From Sinorhizobium terangae (GTDB lineage Bacteria; Pseudomonadota; Alphaproteobacteria; Rhizobiales; Rhizobiaceae), in NCBI RefSeq assembly GCF_009601505.1, contig NZ_WITC01000057.1, forward strand, positions 62,001 through 126,000: a stretch of DNA of 64,000 nucleotides. The letters run 5' to 3'. Position numbers and translations under genes: made by a program. Of this stretch, positions 26,325 through 35,869 are shown piece after piece; the first letter of the stretch is position 1, and every line of letters starts with the position of its first letter. A model generated the notes under the pieces. The model ran no database searches. It worked only from the letters and a program-made list of their open reading frames with translations, and was not told the origin of the DNA.

Positions 26325-27677
26325 CTATTGCAGCATCTTGTCGATGAGGCCGCGTGGCCCCGGCGACTGCTTCGTATTGCGATAAAGCAACATGACATGC
26401 TCTGCCTCGGAAAGTCCATCCTGAGTTGCATCGTCAGGACGCTCCTCGGCAATCGCCGCAAGCGCTGCGTCCTTGGGATAGAGGATGGTGAATTTCTGGC
26501 GGACGCCGCGCAGTTTTTCCTGTCCGAGCGTCGCCCAGTCGCCGCCGCAATAGTTGACGAAGGCTTCGCTGGCGACGACGTTGTGGGCGTATTTTTTCGT
26601 GAGACTCTGCAGGCGCTGCACCTCGTTCACCGCCGATCCGAAGACGGAAAAGGTCAGCCGGTCACGAAGCCCGACATTGCCGAACATGACGTTGCCGACA
26701 TGAAGGCCAATTCCATAGCCGATCGGATCGCGCCCCTGTCTCTTCCTTTCCGCGTTCAGCGCGGCCACACGCGCCGTCGCGGCACTCACCGCCGCAAACG
26801 CCTCGCGGCTCGCCATTTCCGATGGTTCCTTGTGGCGGCCGCATGGATAGACTGCAATGAACCCGTCTCCAACGAAGCTCAGGATCTGCCCGCCGTTTCG
26901 GTTGAACGGCGTCGCGATCGCATCGAAAAAGCCGTTCAGCGTCTCGATATAGGCCTGGCGACCTTCCTTCTCGGCGAGCATGGTCGATCCCCGCATGTCC
27001 GCCATCACCAGCACGGCGCGGACCGTCTCGCCGTCGCCGCGTCGCACCTGCCCGCTCATCACGCGACGCCCGGCGTTGGCGCCGAGATAGGTCGTCAGCA
27101 TGTTGTCGGCGAGCTTGCCGAGGACCGCGACCTTGGCGGCAACCGCCAGATGATTCTGAAGCTTCAGCAACGCCGCGATCACGTCGTCGCTGAAGCCGCC
27201 GTGGCGATCCGTCGTCCAGGACCCCACCATGCCATGGTCGGAATCGGTCCCGAGCGGCTGCATGAAGGCCAGATAGTCGGTGGCCCCATGCTCTTTCAGC
27301 TCATCGAAGATCGGAAACTCCGACGGCTCCGTCGGATCGATGCGCCGCCTCACGTGATCGAGGTTGTTGTTGAGCAGATAATAATAGGGGCTGCGCAGAA
27401 ACCGGTCGGGATTGAGCGCCAGCTCCTCATGGCGCAAACCGCTCACCTCGACGCCCTTGCCGCGCCACCAGGTAAAACCGAGCGCGTCGTAAAGCGGATG
27501 CAGCATCGAGAAGGAGAGATGCACGCGCATGAGCGGCAGGCCCGCCGCCGCCAGCCGTTCGCAGAAGCCGCGCACGAGCGTTTCGAGCGTCTCGTCGCTC
27601 AACGATGCTCGCATGAGCCAGTCTGCGACCTTGTCCAGAAGAATTTCGGAAACAACGCTATTGTTGATCGGGCTCAT
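26325..27677 (-). CDS. Class III adenylate/guanylate cyclase
   Basis: The 450-residue protein has a 200-residue N-terminal sensor-like region and a C-terminal cyclase homology domain. The two metal-binding aspartates are Asp227 (VLVMADMRGS) and Asp271 (FVGDGFIAVY). GSAVNEVQRLQ supplies the transition-state Asn and Arg. It should make cAMP from ATP in the cytoplasm; substrate choice cannot be certified from sequence. The start at 27677 has AGGA five bases upstream and is preferred to further upstream codons. Rhizobia carry many such cyclases with different sensor regions. Confidence 0.9.
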   Translation of the reverse strand: MSPINNSVVSEILLDKVADWLMRASLSDETLETLVRGFCERLAAAGLPLMRVHLSFSMLHPLYDALGFTWWRGKGVEVSGLRHEELALNPDRFLRSPYYYLLNNNLDHVRRRIDPTEPSEFPIFDELKEHGATDYLAFMQPLGTDSDHGMVGSWTTDRHGGFSDDVIAALLKLQNHLAVAAKVAVLGKLADNMLTTYLGANAGRRVMSGQVRRGDGETVRAVLVMADMRGSTMLAEKEGRQAYIETLNGFFDAIATPFNRNGGQILSFVGDGFIAVYPCGRHKEPSEMASREAFAAVSAATARVAALNAERKRQGRDPIGYGIGLHVGNVMFGNVGLRDRLTFSVFGSAVNEVQRLQSLTKKYAHNVVASEAFVNYCGGDWATLGQEKLRGVRQKFTILYPKDAALAAIAEERPDDATQDGLSEAEHVMLLYRNTKQSPGPRGLIDKMLQ

Positions 27678-28067
27678 GGCATTCCTCATCATCGGCATGA
27701 CGGTCAACACCGACGGCTATCGCGCGGACCTTGCAATCAAGGCCGCGTCCACCTGTGATGCCCGTTGTAACGAACGGCGTCTGCCGCGCCTGGCGGCAGT
27801 AGTTGCGGCGATTCTATCGCAGCGTCTTCTTGCTCCGAGATATTCACGGGCGAGCCCGATTTCCAGAGACGTTCGAAATTTTTAATCACACGTCGAATGT
27901 ACGCCAGGTCGGCCGTTGAATTGCACCCTGCAATTGTTGGGGCGGCATACGACGCGCGGGCCTGCGCTTGACTTGCGACGCCTTTCTCGCCAACAAAACG
28001 GCGACATTTTCCGGCAATCGGGATCGTCGCATTCGCCCGCCCTGCCCCTGACAGATGGAACCCTATC
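27678..28067. other. Divergent intergenic region
   Basis: These 390 bases lie between the cyclase gene and the nucleotide-sugar dehydrogenase gene, which are transcribed away from each other. No gene or strong inverted repeat is evident. AATTTTTAATCAC around 27878-27890 is the most AT-rich segment and the likeliest promoter region. Confidence 0.4.
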
Positions 28068-29405
28068 TTGACCGCCCTTCATCACGACAGGTTGCTTGAA
28101 TCGATCTCCGCGCGCCAGGCACGTATTGGTATCATCGGCCTTGGCTATGTCGGTCTGCCGCTTGCCGTCGCGGTGGCACGCTCCGGTTTTCCGGTGACGG
28201 GGTTCGACATCGATCCCGCAAAGATCATCGCCCTCGACGACGGCCGCTCCTATATCGAGGCGGTCACGGATGAGGCGCTTGGCCGTGAGATCCGCGCGGG
28301 CCGCTTCCGTTCGACGACCGATTTCACTGATCTTGGCCTGTGCGACGTGATCGTCATCTGCGTGCCGACGCCATTGACCAAGCACCGCGACCCCGACCTC
28401 TCTTTCGTTGAAGGAACGGCACGCTCGATCGCCGCAACACTGAGGCCGGGCCAGCTCGTGGTTCTCGAGTCGACCACTTATCCCGGCACCACCGACGGCA
28501 TCGTCCGTTCGATCCTCGAAGAAGCGGGGCTGAAGTCCGGCGAGGACTTCTTCCTCGGTTTCTCGCCGGAGCGCGAAGACCCGGGCAACCGCGCCTTTGA
28601 AACCGCGAGCATCCCGAAGATCGTGGCCGGCGACGGTCCGCTGGCGGCGGCGCTGATGCAGCAGTTCTATGGCGCCGTGGTCAAGACCGTCGTACCGGTC
28701 TCCTCGAACGCCACGGCCGAAGCGGTGAAGCTTACCGAGAACATCTTCCGCGCTGTCAACATCGCCCTCGTCAACGAGCTCAAGGTCGTCTACGAGGCCA
28801 TGGGGATCGACATCTGGGAAGTCATCGAAGCGGCCAAGACAAAGCCGTTCGGCTATATGCCTTTCTACCCGGGACCGGGACTCGGCGGACATTGCATCCC
28901 GATCGACCCGTTCTACCTCACCTGGAAGTCCCGCGAATACGAACTGCCGACCCGTTTCATCGAACTCGCCGGCGAGATCAATTCGGCGATGCCGCGCCAT
29001 GTCGTCGGCCGGTTAGCCGAGGCGCTCGACAGGCGGCAGGGCAAGGCGCTCAGCCGCTCCAACGTTCTCGTCGTCGGTCTCGCCTACAAGAAGAACGTAC
29101 CGGACATTCGCGAAAGCCCCTCGCTCAGGCTGATCGAGATCATCGAGGAGCGCGGCGGCAACGCCGCCTTCTATGATCCGCATGTCGACGAGATCCCTTC
29201 GACCCGCGAGCATCTCCCCTTGAAGGGCCGTCGATCGATCCCCTTCGACGAGGAGAGCGTGCGCCGGTTCGATGCCGTGCTTATCGCAACGGACCATGAC
29301 GGCATCGACTACAAGGCGCTGGCCGATTGGGCACCGCTGATCGTCGATACGCGCAACGTCTTTGCACGTCTCGGCATTGTTGCGGACCACGTGGTTAAGG
29401 CCTGA
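28068..29405 (+). CDS. UDP-sugar 6-dehydrogenase (WbpA/UDP-GlcNAc dehydrogenase type)
   Basis: The 445-residue protein oxidises a UDP-hexose to the uronic acid with two NAD+. The N-terminal Rossmann motif is IGIIGLGYVGLPLAVAVA (near residue 21), followed by ICVPTPL and GFSPEREDPGN. The catalytic cysteine is Cys276 in GLGGHCIPIDP. The C-terminal UDP-binding domain contains GLAYKKNVPDIRESPS. These details favour the WbpA/WecC-like group over Ugd. The likely start is a TTG at 28068. It would supply a uronic acid donor for surface glycans. Its gene ends before a strong palindrome at 29431-29478. Confidence 0.9.
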   Translation: MTALHHDRLLESISARQARIGIIGLGYVGLPLAVAVARSGFPVTGFDIDPAKIIALDDGRSYIEAVTDEALGREIRAGRFRSTTDFTDLGLCDVIVICVPTPLTKHRDPDLSFVEGTARSIAATLRPGQLVVLESTTYPGTTDGIVRSILEEAGLKSGEDFFLGFSPEREDPGNRAFETASIPKIVAGDGPLAAALMQQFYGAVVKTVVPVSSNATAEAVKLTENIFRAVNIALVNELKVVYEAMGIDIWEVIEAAKTKPFGYMPFYPGPGLGGHCIPIDPFYLTWKSREYELPTRFIELAGEINSAMPRHVVGRLAEALDRRQGKALSRSNVLVVGLAYKKNVPDIRESPSLRLIEIIEERGGNAAFYDPHVDEIPSTREHLPLKGRRSIPFDEESVRRFDAVLIATDHDGIDYKALADWAPLIVDTRNVFARLGIVADHVVKA

Positions 29406-29430
29406 CGTTCCTTGCGAGCATTCGCGCCTT

Positions 29431-29478
29431 TAGATCGCAATGATTTCGGATCGATTCGACCGAAATCATTGCGATCTA
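29431..29478. terminator. Perfect 19-base inverted repeat between convergent genes
   Basis: TAGATCGCAATGATTTCGG at 29431-29449 and its exact complement at 29460-29478 flank a 10-base loop. The element lies between converging genes and its right arm supplies the TAG stop codon of the DUF3095 gene. It has no U-tract, so it may be a bidirectional hairpin barrier or a member of a repeat family rather than a standard terminator. Confidence 0.6.
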
Positions 29479-30639
29479 GCCGACTGGAGCGAGCGCCGCC
29501 TTGAGGTTCTTCGCCGCCATGGCGTAGCCCCCGGCGGCCCCGTCGATGAAATGCACGTGATCGCGGCTCATGGCCGCCGGTACGATACAGGTCATCAGCG
29601 CGGAATCCTGTTGATGCAAGCCGTAGCTGGAGACGCCGGCCTCGGCCGCTCTCTTCAGCCTTTCCTCGATCTGGCTGAGCCGCTCGACGCCGATATCGAT
29701 CGTCATCTTCAGCCCGTCGTCGAACTTTCGGAAGTCGGAGTTTCTGACGAGATCGCGCCTGTATTGCATGGTGTCGAACGTACCGATGTTCCACCCCAAC
29801 TTGAAGCACACGAAGAGCATCAGGCTCTGCAAGGTGATCCACGACCAGGCTAGAAGACGTCGCCCTTTCCGCGCCACGGCGCGCGACTCGAAAGCGACCC
29901 CTTGCATGGAGAGCCGAGGCTCGGGACCGTTCTCCGGCACGGGATGCCCGCCGCGTTCCTCGCCTTCGGCCAATGCCACGATGTCGCCAACAAGTGCCTG
30001 GAACTCCGGACCATTGCCGCGCAGACCCGGAATGGCAATGATCGAGACGATTGCCCCATGGCGGGAAACAATCGGATTCCAGCGGCAGGATAGCCCGGTC
30101 AGATCCGGTCTGCTTCCGGTCGGCGCGGCCTCGATCTGGTAGCGCCCGGCTTTCATTTCGGCCTCTGCCCAGCTGGCGCCGCCGCCGGAAAACATGGCGT
30201 AGGAGACCTCCTCGCTCGCCTTGAAGCGCGCCACCCGCATGTCGCGCCCGCTGGCGCGGATATCGGCAACCGGAACAAGTGCCGCCCGCAGTTCGAGGCC
30301 AAGCTCTTCCGCGACCCAGGTCTTCGCAGCGGCCAATGCTGCACGCGCCTTGGGCGCCATTGACGCCGGTATTGCGGCAAGCGCCCCGTCACCTCCGAAG
30401 ACGAAGGGCAGGTTTCTTTCGTCGAGCGCATTCATCAGCGCCGATATGACGCTTGCGCCCGCCATATTGACGCTCTTGTAACGCCCCTCCCCAATGGCGC
30501 CGGTCGAATCGACGATGTCAGCGACCGCCAACATCCATCCATCGGGCAAGGGCCGGTAGTTCGCCTCGTCGGCAACCCCCTCGAATGCCTCGAAAAGAGG
30601 AAGGCCTCCGTAGAACTGCATTTCACCTACTTGCGCCAT
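29476..30639 (-). CDS. DUF3095 protein with cyclase-like fold signature
   Basis: The 387-residue protein matches the DUF3095 family, which is of unknown function. Residues 40-46 (ADIVDST) and 81-86 (FGGDGA) resemble the two metal-binding strands of class III nucleotide cyclases, at fitting spacing. A hydrophobic segment near residues 275-295 (LQSLMLFVCFKLG) could be a membrane helix. It is divergent from the metallo-beta-lactamase-fold gene and near a true class III cyclase. Start 30639 is the first ATG in a frame that opens with a TTG at 30651. Catalysis is not shown; this is a fold-level suggestion. Confidence 0.75.
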   Translation of the reverse strand: MAQVGEMQFYGGLPLFEAFEGVADEANYRPLPDGWMLAVADIVDSTGAIGEGRYKSVNMAGASVISALMNALDERNLPFVFGGDGALAAIPASMAPKARAALAAAKTWVAEELGLELRAALVPVADIRASGRDMRVARFKASEEVSYAMFSGGGASWAEAEMKAGRYQIEAAPTGSRPDLTGLSCRWNPIVSRHGAIVSIIAIPGLRGNGPEFQALVGDIVALAEGEERGGHPVPENGPEPRLSMQGVAFESRAVARKGRRLLAWSWITLQSLMLFVCFKLGWNIGTFDTMQYRRDLVRNSDFRKFDDGLKMTIDIGVERLSQIEERLKRAAEAGVSSYGLHQQDSALMTCIVPAAMSRDHVHFIDGAAGGYAMAAKNLKAALAPVG

Positions 30640-30894
30640 GACTGCGTCCAACCTTTTTCGACTTTAGCCCTATGCGCTCGGGAATCGCTTTATTCTTTTT
30701 CGCTTCGCTCTAAATACGTTAGATCGGAAGACAAAGTTTCAAAACAGGCTTTGGAGGAGACGACTTAGAAATAAAGCAACCCCTACAATCTAATTGGACC
30801 TTATGCCGTTGCAGGACCCTTATGATCTGTGCTTGTCTAAGGAAGTGCACGCAGGCAAAAGTGCCGAGGCGAGCAGGACGAAGCAAAAACGGGA

Positions 30895-31725
30895 ATGCAG
30901 GAAAACACCTTTCGAGTGCGGTTCTGGGGAGTGCGAGGCAGTTTGCCGGTATCCGGCGAACAATTTCTACGCTATGGAGGCAATACACCCTGCATCGAAG
31001 TTCGTTGCGGCAGCGAAGTCCTGCTCTTCGACGCCGGCTCGGGGTTGCGTGAAGCCGGGGTGGCGCTCACGTCGGAGGGCATATCGGCGTACGACCTGTT
31101 CTTCACGCACAGTCACTACGATCACATCATCGGCCTCCCCTATTTCAAGCCGATCTACAATTGCAGCACCGCCGTGCGTTTCTGGTCCGGCCATCTTTAC
31201 GGCAGGATGAGCACCAAGCGAATGGTGGGCGAGTTCATGCGGCCGCCATGGTTCCCGGTCGATACCGACATTTGTCAGTCGAGCATGGATTGTGTCGATT
31301 TCCGCCCGGGAGACACGCTCGCGCCCCGCAAAGGGGTTACCATCCGCACGATGAGTCTCAATCACCCCGGGGGTTGCGTGGGCTACAGGATCGACTGGGG
31401 CGGCCGTGCCGTCGCCTTGATCTACGACACCGAACACGAGGCCGGGATTCTCGATCCGGCAATCCTCGAGTTCATCGCCGGCGCCGACCTCATGGTCTAC
31501 GACTGCACCTATCTTGAATCGGAGATGTCGGCCTTTCGAGGCTACGGACACTCGACCGGCATGCACGGCGCCAAGCTGGCGCAAGCGGCCGGCGTGCGGC
31601 GCCTGGCCATGTTCCACCACGATCCATCACGGACGGATCTTGAGCTCGCGGTGATGGAAGAGGAAGTGCAGGCCTTTTTCGACGGCGCCTTCGCGGCCCG
31701 GGACCGCCAGATCATCGAGCTATGA
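30895..31725 (+). CDS. MBL-fold metallo-hydrolase (cyclic-phosphodiesterase-like)
   Basis: The 276-residue protein has the N-terminal FWGVRGSLPVSG motif, the metal site HSHYDH at residues 72-77, and later metal ligands in SLNHPGG, IYDTEH and MFHHDP. The overall pattern resembles PhnP-like cyclic phosphodiesterases and class II-like cNMP hydrolases. It would act in the cytoplasm. With the nearby cyclase (26325-27677), DUF3095 protein and cNMP-binding protein (11210-11707) a cyclic-nucleotide role is attractive but not proven. Its last 14 bases overlap the convergent deacetylase gene. Confidence 0.82.
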   Translation: MQENTFRVRFWGVRGSLPVSGEQFLRYGGNTPCIEVRCGSEVLLFDAGSGLREAGVALTSEGISAYDLFFTHSHYDHIIGLPYFKPIYNCSTAVRFWSGHLYGRMSTKRMVGEFMRPPWFPVDTDICQSSMDCVDFRPGDTLAPRKGVTIRTMSLNHPGGCVGYRIDWGGRAVALIYDTEHEAGILDPAILEFIAGADLMVYDCTYLESEMSAFRGYGHSTGMHGAKLAQAAGVRRLAMFHHDPSRTDLELAVMEEEVQAFFDGAFAARDRQIIEL

Positions 31726-32524
31726 GGTCGCTTACCCGGCGCCAGCGGCAGGCGGGGTGCACGGCGGTCAGCTCGAACAGTCGCGACAGGAATTCCCATA
31801 CGCTCTCGTCATGGACGAGATGGTGCGTGAGAATACCCACCGCCTCCTCGTCGACGTTCATCTCGTCCAGGCGACGTATAATGTCCTGAATGATTTCCCG
31901 GTGATCCCGACAGCCGCGCGTTCCATGCCAATCCATCACATCCACGTGGGTGTTGATGAGGCTCAGGCCATCCCGGGGAAAAGCGGATGCGATCGAACCG
32001 CTCTTCATCGTCTTTGCACCATCCGGGTTGCTCCGGCCCTTCCTTTCGGGACCGAAGACCGAAAGGGCCATGAAGCCGATGCCGGGCAGCCCCTCGATAA
32101 GCCCTGGATCGATCCGGTTCCATGGCGGAACGAGAAGCGGGACGAAAGAGGACGGATGGAGTGCCTTGAGATGGGAGTACCCCCTGCCCAGCTCGTCGAG
32201 AACGATCTCTCGCGGACGGTGGCCGCCAAGCTCCTGCCGCTTTTCCAGCGGCGTCGCATGGTTTTGGTGCGTCCAGCCGTGAACGGCAATGCCGATATCA
32301 TCATGCCGGGCAAGGTAATGCGAAAGCTCGCCGCCCGTGTGCCCCGGGATGACCGCCAAGGTGATCGGCACGGAAAAACGATCCGCCAAATCGATAAGCC
32401 GGTCGAGCGCCGGCGTCGGCTCGACGGCATCGTCGTCGCGCAACCAGAAATCGACGCGCCGTCCGGCCGCCTTCAAGCGATCGAACCTGTCGATCATCGG
32501 CTGCCAAATCGACGTCTCCATCAT
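31712..32524 (-). CDS. Polysaccharide deacetylase-like (NodB-homology/CE4-type) protein
   Basis: The 270-residue protein has the CE4-like motifs VDFWLRDDDAVE (catalytic/metal Asp, residues 24-35) and HGWTHQNH (His-x3-His, near residue 82), plus SLINTHVDVMDWHG near residue 187. Such enzymes remove acetyl groups from amino sugars. No signal peptide is evident, so it probably acts on a cytoplasmic precursor. It overlaps the upstream glycosyltransferase gene by four bases (ATGA), implying that both act on the same glycan. Divergence from classical NodB means substrate is open. Confidence 0.8.
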   Translation of the reverse strand: MMETSIWQPMIDRFDRLKAAGRRVDFWLRDDDAVEPTPALDRLIDLADRFSVPITLAVIPGHTGGELSHYLARHDDIGIAVHGWTHQNHATPLEKRQELGGHRPREIVLDELGRGYSHLKALHPSSFVPLLVPPWNRIDPGLIEGLPGIGFMALSVFGPERKGRSNPDGAKTMKSGSIASAFPRDGLSLINTHVDVMDWHGTRGCRDHREIIQDIIRRLDEMNVDEEAVGILTHHLVHDESVWEFLSRLFELTAVHPACRWRRVSDLIAR

Positions 32525-33618
32525 GGCGCCTTCTCCACGAAACCCTTGAAGATCTCGCCGAGGCGCGTTGCCGCGGCCTCCAACGAGCGTTGCTCGACAA
32601 CGAAGCGGCGCGCGTTGGTCCCGAACTTGGCACGCAGGCTCCTGTCGCTGATCAGCCGCCGGATCGCCGCTGCGAACTGGTCGATATCACCCGCCTCCGT
32701 CAACAGTCCCGTCTCTCCGTCCATGACGACTTCCGGAACGCCGGCCGTTCTTTGCGCGACGACCGGCAGGCCGGTCGCCTCGGCCTCCAGATAGGAGAGG
32801 CCGTAGGCCTCCCCGCAGCCCGGCCAGACGTAGAGATCGCCGCGCGCAAGAATCCCGGCGATCGCCCCGGGTTCCTGCTCGCCGAGCCAATCCAGCCTCT
32901 CGGCCGGAAGCCCGGAGAAAGCCTCGTGCACGTCCGCCCGGGCGGGGCCATCACCAACGATAGACAGTCTCCAGGGCAGATCGATTACGAGTGCCAGAGC
33001 CTTTGCGAGCATCCGGTAGCTCTCCATCTTGTCGCCCGGCCGCATCATCGCCACTGCCAGCAGCCGGCAGATATCGACCTCGGATTGTCGTGATTTGCGG
33101 AATGGCGCTACGTCTATGAACGGCGCAAGCATGGCATATCGGACACCCGGTATGGCCTCTTCCAAGCCTTCGCGGTCGCGGTGCGTAAAACAGATATTGA
33201 CGGCGGCTTGCCTGGCGCCGGCCGCAACCTCATCCTGGGCCGGCTTCCTGGCGCCCACGTTGCGGCGGTAGGAGTACGAGCTTTCGGCGGTAATGTAGGG
33301 AATGGAGAATTCCGCGGAGATGCGGGGACCGATGAGGTCCGGCGCCTTGTAGTAAGGGTGGTAGCAGAACCACGCGTCGGGTGGTCCTTTGGCATGCCAG
33401 AGGCGTCGAAGCCGGTGAAACTCCAGATCGGCTTGCGCCCGGAGCGATGAAAGTACTTCGTCAGATGCCTCGCGCGAAAAGCTGCGCAGTTGCGAGGCGA
33501 TGCCGATGTCATGGCCGCCCAGCCGCAGCGCCTCGATCAGCAGGCGCGCCATCTGCCTGTCGCCGGAGGGGACGGGATGATCGGGCGATTTCAAAGGCGC
33601 GTAAAAAGCGATCTTCAT
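32521..33618 (-). CDS. Glycosyltransferase family 4
   Basis: The 365-residue protein is a GT-B transferase. The N-terminal KIAFYAPLKSPDHPVPSGDR is followed by the donor-domain sequence SIVGDGPARADVHEAF and by GEAYGLSYLEAEATGLPVVA, the EX7E motif that contacts the nucleotide sugar. It is coupled by a four-base overlap to the deacetylase gene, so the pair may add and then deacetylate a sugar. The start ATG 33618 is the first in frame. Donor and acceptor cannot be read from sequence. Confidence 0.88.
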   Translation of the reverse strand: MKIAFYAPLKSPDHPVPSGDRQMARLLIEALRLGGHDIGIASQLRSFSREASDEVLSSLRAQADLEFHRLRRLWHAKGPPDAWFCYHPYYKAPDLIGPRISAEFSIPYITAESSYSYRRNVGARKPAQDEVAAGARQAAVNICFTHRDREGLEEAIPGVRYAMLAPFIDVAPFRKSRQSEVDICRLLAVAMMRPGDKMESYRMLAKALALVIDLPWRLSIVGDGPARADVHEAFSGLPAERLDWLGEQEPGAIAGILARGDLYVWPGCGEAYGLSYLEAEATGLPVVAQRTAGVPEVVMDGETGLLTEAGDIDQFAAAIRRLISDRSLRAKFGTNARRFVVEQRSLEAAATRLGEIFKGFVEKAP

Positions 33619-33751
33619 TCGAAGCGAGCTATCCCGCCTTCACGATCGGATGTCAACATGGGCCGGAGCGAGGGCTGCCGGTAGCCGGCATTACCCACGC
33701 GCCGGCAGACCCTGACGCGCATGCAGCGGCTCTCGTTGCGCGTTCTCGAGT

Positions 33752-35869
33752 TCATTCCGCCGCTGCTTCACCGCCCTGCGCCAAGGCAGCGTTCTTCTTG
33801 GCGATTGCGTCGCGTGTCGCGGCGGCCGCGGCCGTCGTCGATTGCGCTTCGTCGCCCGCGACCTGCACCGTCGGCGAGGCAAACGAGATGCCGTTCGTCT
33901 TGAAGGCTTCCTTGATCAAGGCCTGCGCCCGTCGCCGCACCTGGGTCTGGTTTCCCGGCTTGGTTTTCATCGCAAAGCTGAGCGTCACGCCGTAATCGCC
34001 GAACTGCTCCACGCCCTTCATCTTCACCGTCTCAATGATCAGCGGCGCCAGCTCTGGATCCTCGAGCAGCGCGGCCCCGACACCCTTCACCACCTTTTTC
34101 ACCTTGCCGACATCGGTGTCGTAGGAAACGTTGATCTTGAACTTGTCGATCACCCAGTCGCGGCTCATGTTCTGGACCGCGCCAAGCGAGCCGAACGGTA
34201 CGGTGAACACCGGTCCGCGGTGGTGGCGCAGCTTGACCGAGCGGATGCTGAAGGATTCGACCGTCCCCATATAGCTGCCGCTCTGGATGTATTCCCCGAT
34301 CCGGAACGCGTCGTCCATCATGTAGAACACGCCGCTGATGACGTCCTTGACCAGGCTCTGAGAGCCGAAGCCGAGTGCGACCCCGAAGACCCCGGCACCG
34401 GCAATCAGCGGCCCGATCGCAACGCCAAGTCCGGAAAGAACCATCAAAACGGCGACCACCGCGATGGAGACTGCGAGGAAATTGCGCAGGATCGGCAGCA
34501 ACGTGCGCAGACGCGTGTTACGCGCAAGCCGTACCGGGTCCGCGACGTCGACACTTGCCTGGTTGATGCGCAGATTGATGAACTCCTTCGCCAGTTGCCA
34601 GATGAGATCTGCCGCGAGCAGGATGACTACCCCGGCAAGGACGCCGCGGAAGATGCGGTTGAAGACATCATCATGCATCATGGCGGCTCCGTTGAAACGG
34701 AAGACGACAGCGAGCCAGGCGGCCGCCAGCCCGATGATCACCAGCCGGGCGCCTCGTTCTATCAACACATTGCGCAGCACGCGCATGCCGTCGGTTGCCG
34801 AGGCGTCGAGCATCGCCCTCGTCGTCGCGCTGGTAAAGCGCAAGAGCGGCGGCAAGCCGAGAACATAGATACCGATCCAGAACAGGACCTTCATATCGGC
34901 GACCCAAAGGAGCCAGAGCAGGACCAGGAAGGCGATAAACATCGCATTGCGGAACATCCGGCGCGCCGCCGTCATGGGCTGAACAGGCCGGCGAAGTGTC
35001 GTGTCGATCGCCAAGCCGAGAATGGCAAGTCCGATTATTGCGGCAACAAGTTTGCGGACGTCTTCCGCAACCGAGAGGGCCTGCATCAGGTCGGTAACCG
35101 CCCACACAAAGGCAAGTGCGCAGATGAACAGCACCGATCGATTGAACCAGAACCTGGCGGCGCCCGGGGCAAGTGTCGCATCTTGCCCTTCCGCATCCGG
35201 CGTCGGGGCGGCCTCGGCCGCCGGCTTGAAAATGGCCGATGCGACGGCAATCAGCAGGCGCGCGCCGATCCAGGCGATGAGCAGCGGCGCGATCGCGGCC
35301 TCCAGTCGGGGCGGCCAACCGGAAAGCACGAAAGTAGCGATCGCGGCGATGGCAAAGGCGACGAGAGGTGCGATGCCTATGAAGGCACCAAGGCCACCTC
35401 CGTATTGGGCAGCATTGCGCTCAGCATTGCGACGCAGGAAATATCGCAGCAAATATTCGACGCCATAGCCGACGAGCAGCAGCAAGGCGAACCCCCGCAG
35501 AATGGGCATCGTTCCCTGGCTCTGCATGTCGCCGGCGATGCGATCCTTCGCGGCCCGCCATTCGGGAGCCATGCGTGGTACCGCGTCCCGCATGCCGCCC
35601 AGGTGCTTCCTGATTTCCGCAACCCATTGGGAGGCAAGCCCGGTGGTCGGGGCCAGGGCCGCTGGCTGAGCCATCTGCTTGGACGTCAGCCATTGGCGAA
35701 CCTCCGGATCGTCGAGCAATTCGATCAGTTGCTGTACCTTGGCCGGCGGCGGCGCGGCCGCCGGTTCTTGCGCGGCCAGAGGGCCGGTGAGCGCAAAAAT
35801 CAACTGGAAAGACAGGACGAAGAAGGCGAGAACCACGCCGTTCCTGCAATGACGTGAAGCTGCATGCAT
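33752..35869 (-). CDS. Large mechanosensitive ion channel, MscS family
   Basis: The 705-residue protein has a signal sequence, a periplasmic region rich in Ala, Pro and Gln (to about residue 130), then roughly ten membrane helices. A conserved MscS core follows near residues 480-560 (GPLIAGAGVFGVALGFGSQS, then LVKDVISGVFYMMDDAFRIG). The cytoplasmic vestibule ends near residue 690. It gates on membrane tension to release solutes during hypo-osmotic shock. It is the only gene of this kind here and shows no operon partner. Opposite-strand open frames in this interval are shadows. Confidence 0.93.
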   Translation of the reverse strand: MHAASRHCRNGVVLAFFVLSFQLIFALTGPLAAQEPAAAPPPAKVQQLIELLDDPEVRQWLTSKQMAQPAALAPTTGLASQWVAEIRKHLGGMRDAVPRMAPEWRAAKDRIAGDMQSQGTMPILRGFALLLLVGYGVEYLLRYFLRRNAERNAAQYGGGLGAFIGIAPLVAFAIAAIATFVLSGWPPRLEAAIAPLLIAWIGARLLIAVASAIFKPAAEAAPTPDAEGQDATLAPGAARFWFNRSVLFICALAFVWAVTDLMQALSVAEDVRKLVAAIIGLAILGLAIDTTLRRPVQPMTAARRMFRNAMFIAFLVLLWLLWVADMKVLFWIGIYVLGLPPLLRFTSATTRAMLDASATDGMRVLRNVLIERGARLVIIGLAAAWLAVVFRFNGAAMMHDDVFNRIFRGVLAGVVILLAADLIWQLAKEFINLRINQASVDVADPVRLARNTRLRTLLPILRNFLAVSIAVVAVLMVLSGLGVAIGPLIAGAGVFGVALGFGSQSLVKDVISGVFYMMDDAFRIGEYIQSGSYMGTVESFSIRSVKLRHHRGPVFTVPFGSLGAVQNMSRDWVIDKFKINVSYDTDVGKVKKVVKGVGAALLEDPELAPLIIETVKMKGVEQFGDYGVTLSFAMKTKPGNQTQVRRRAQALIKEAFKTNGISFASPTVQVAGDEAQSTTAAAAATRDAIAKKNAALAQGGEAAAE

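Noticed and set aside
33842-35857. 671-codon open frame on the plus strand opposite the MscS channel gene
   Set aside because: It has the arginine/aspartate-rich composition of a complementary-strand shadow of a GC-rich gene and no recognisable motif.
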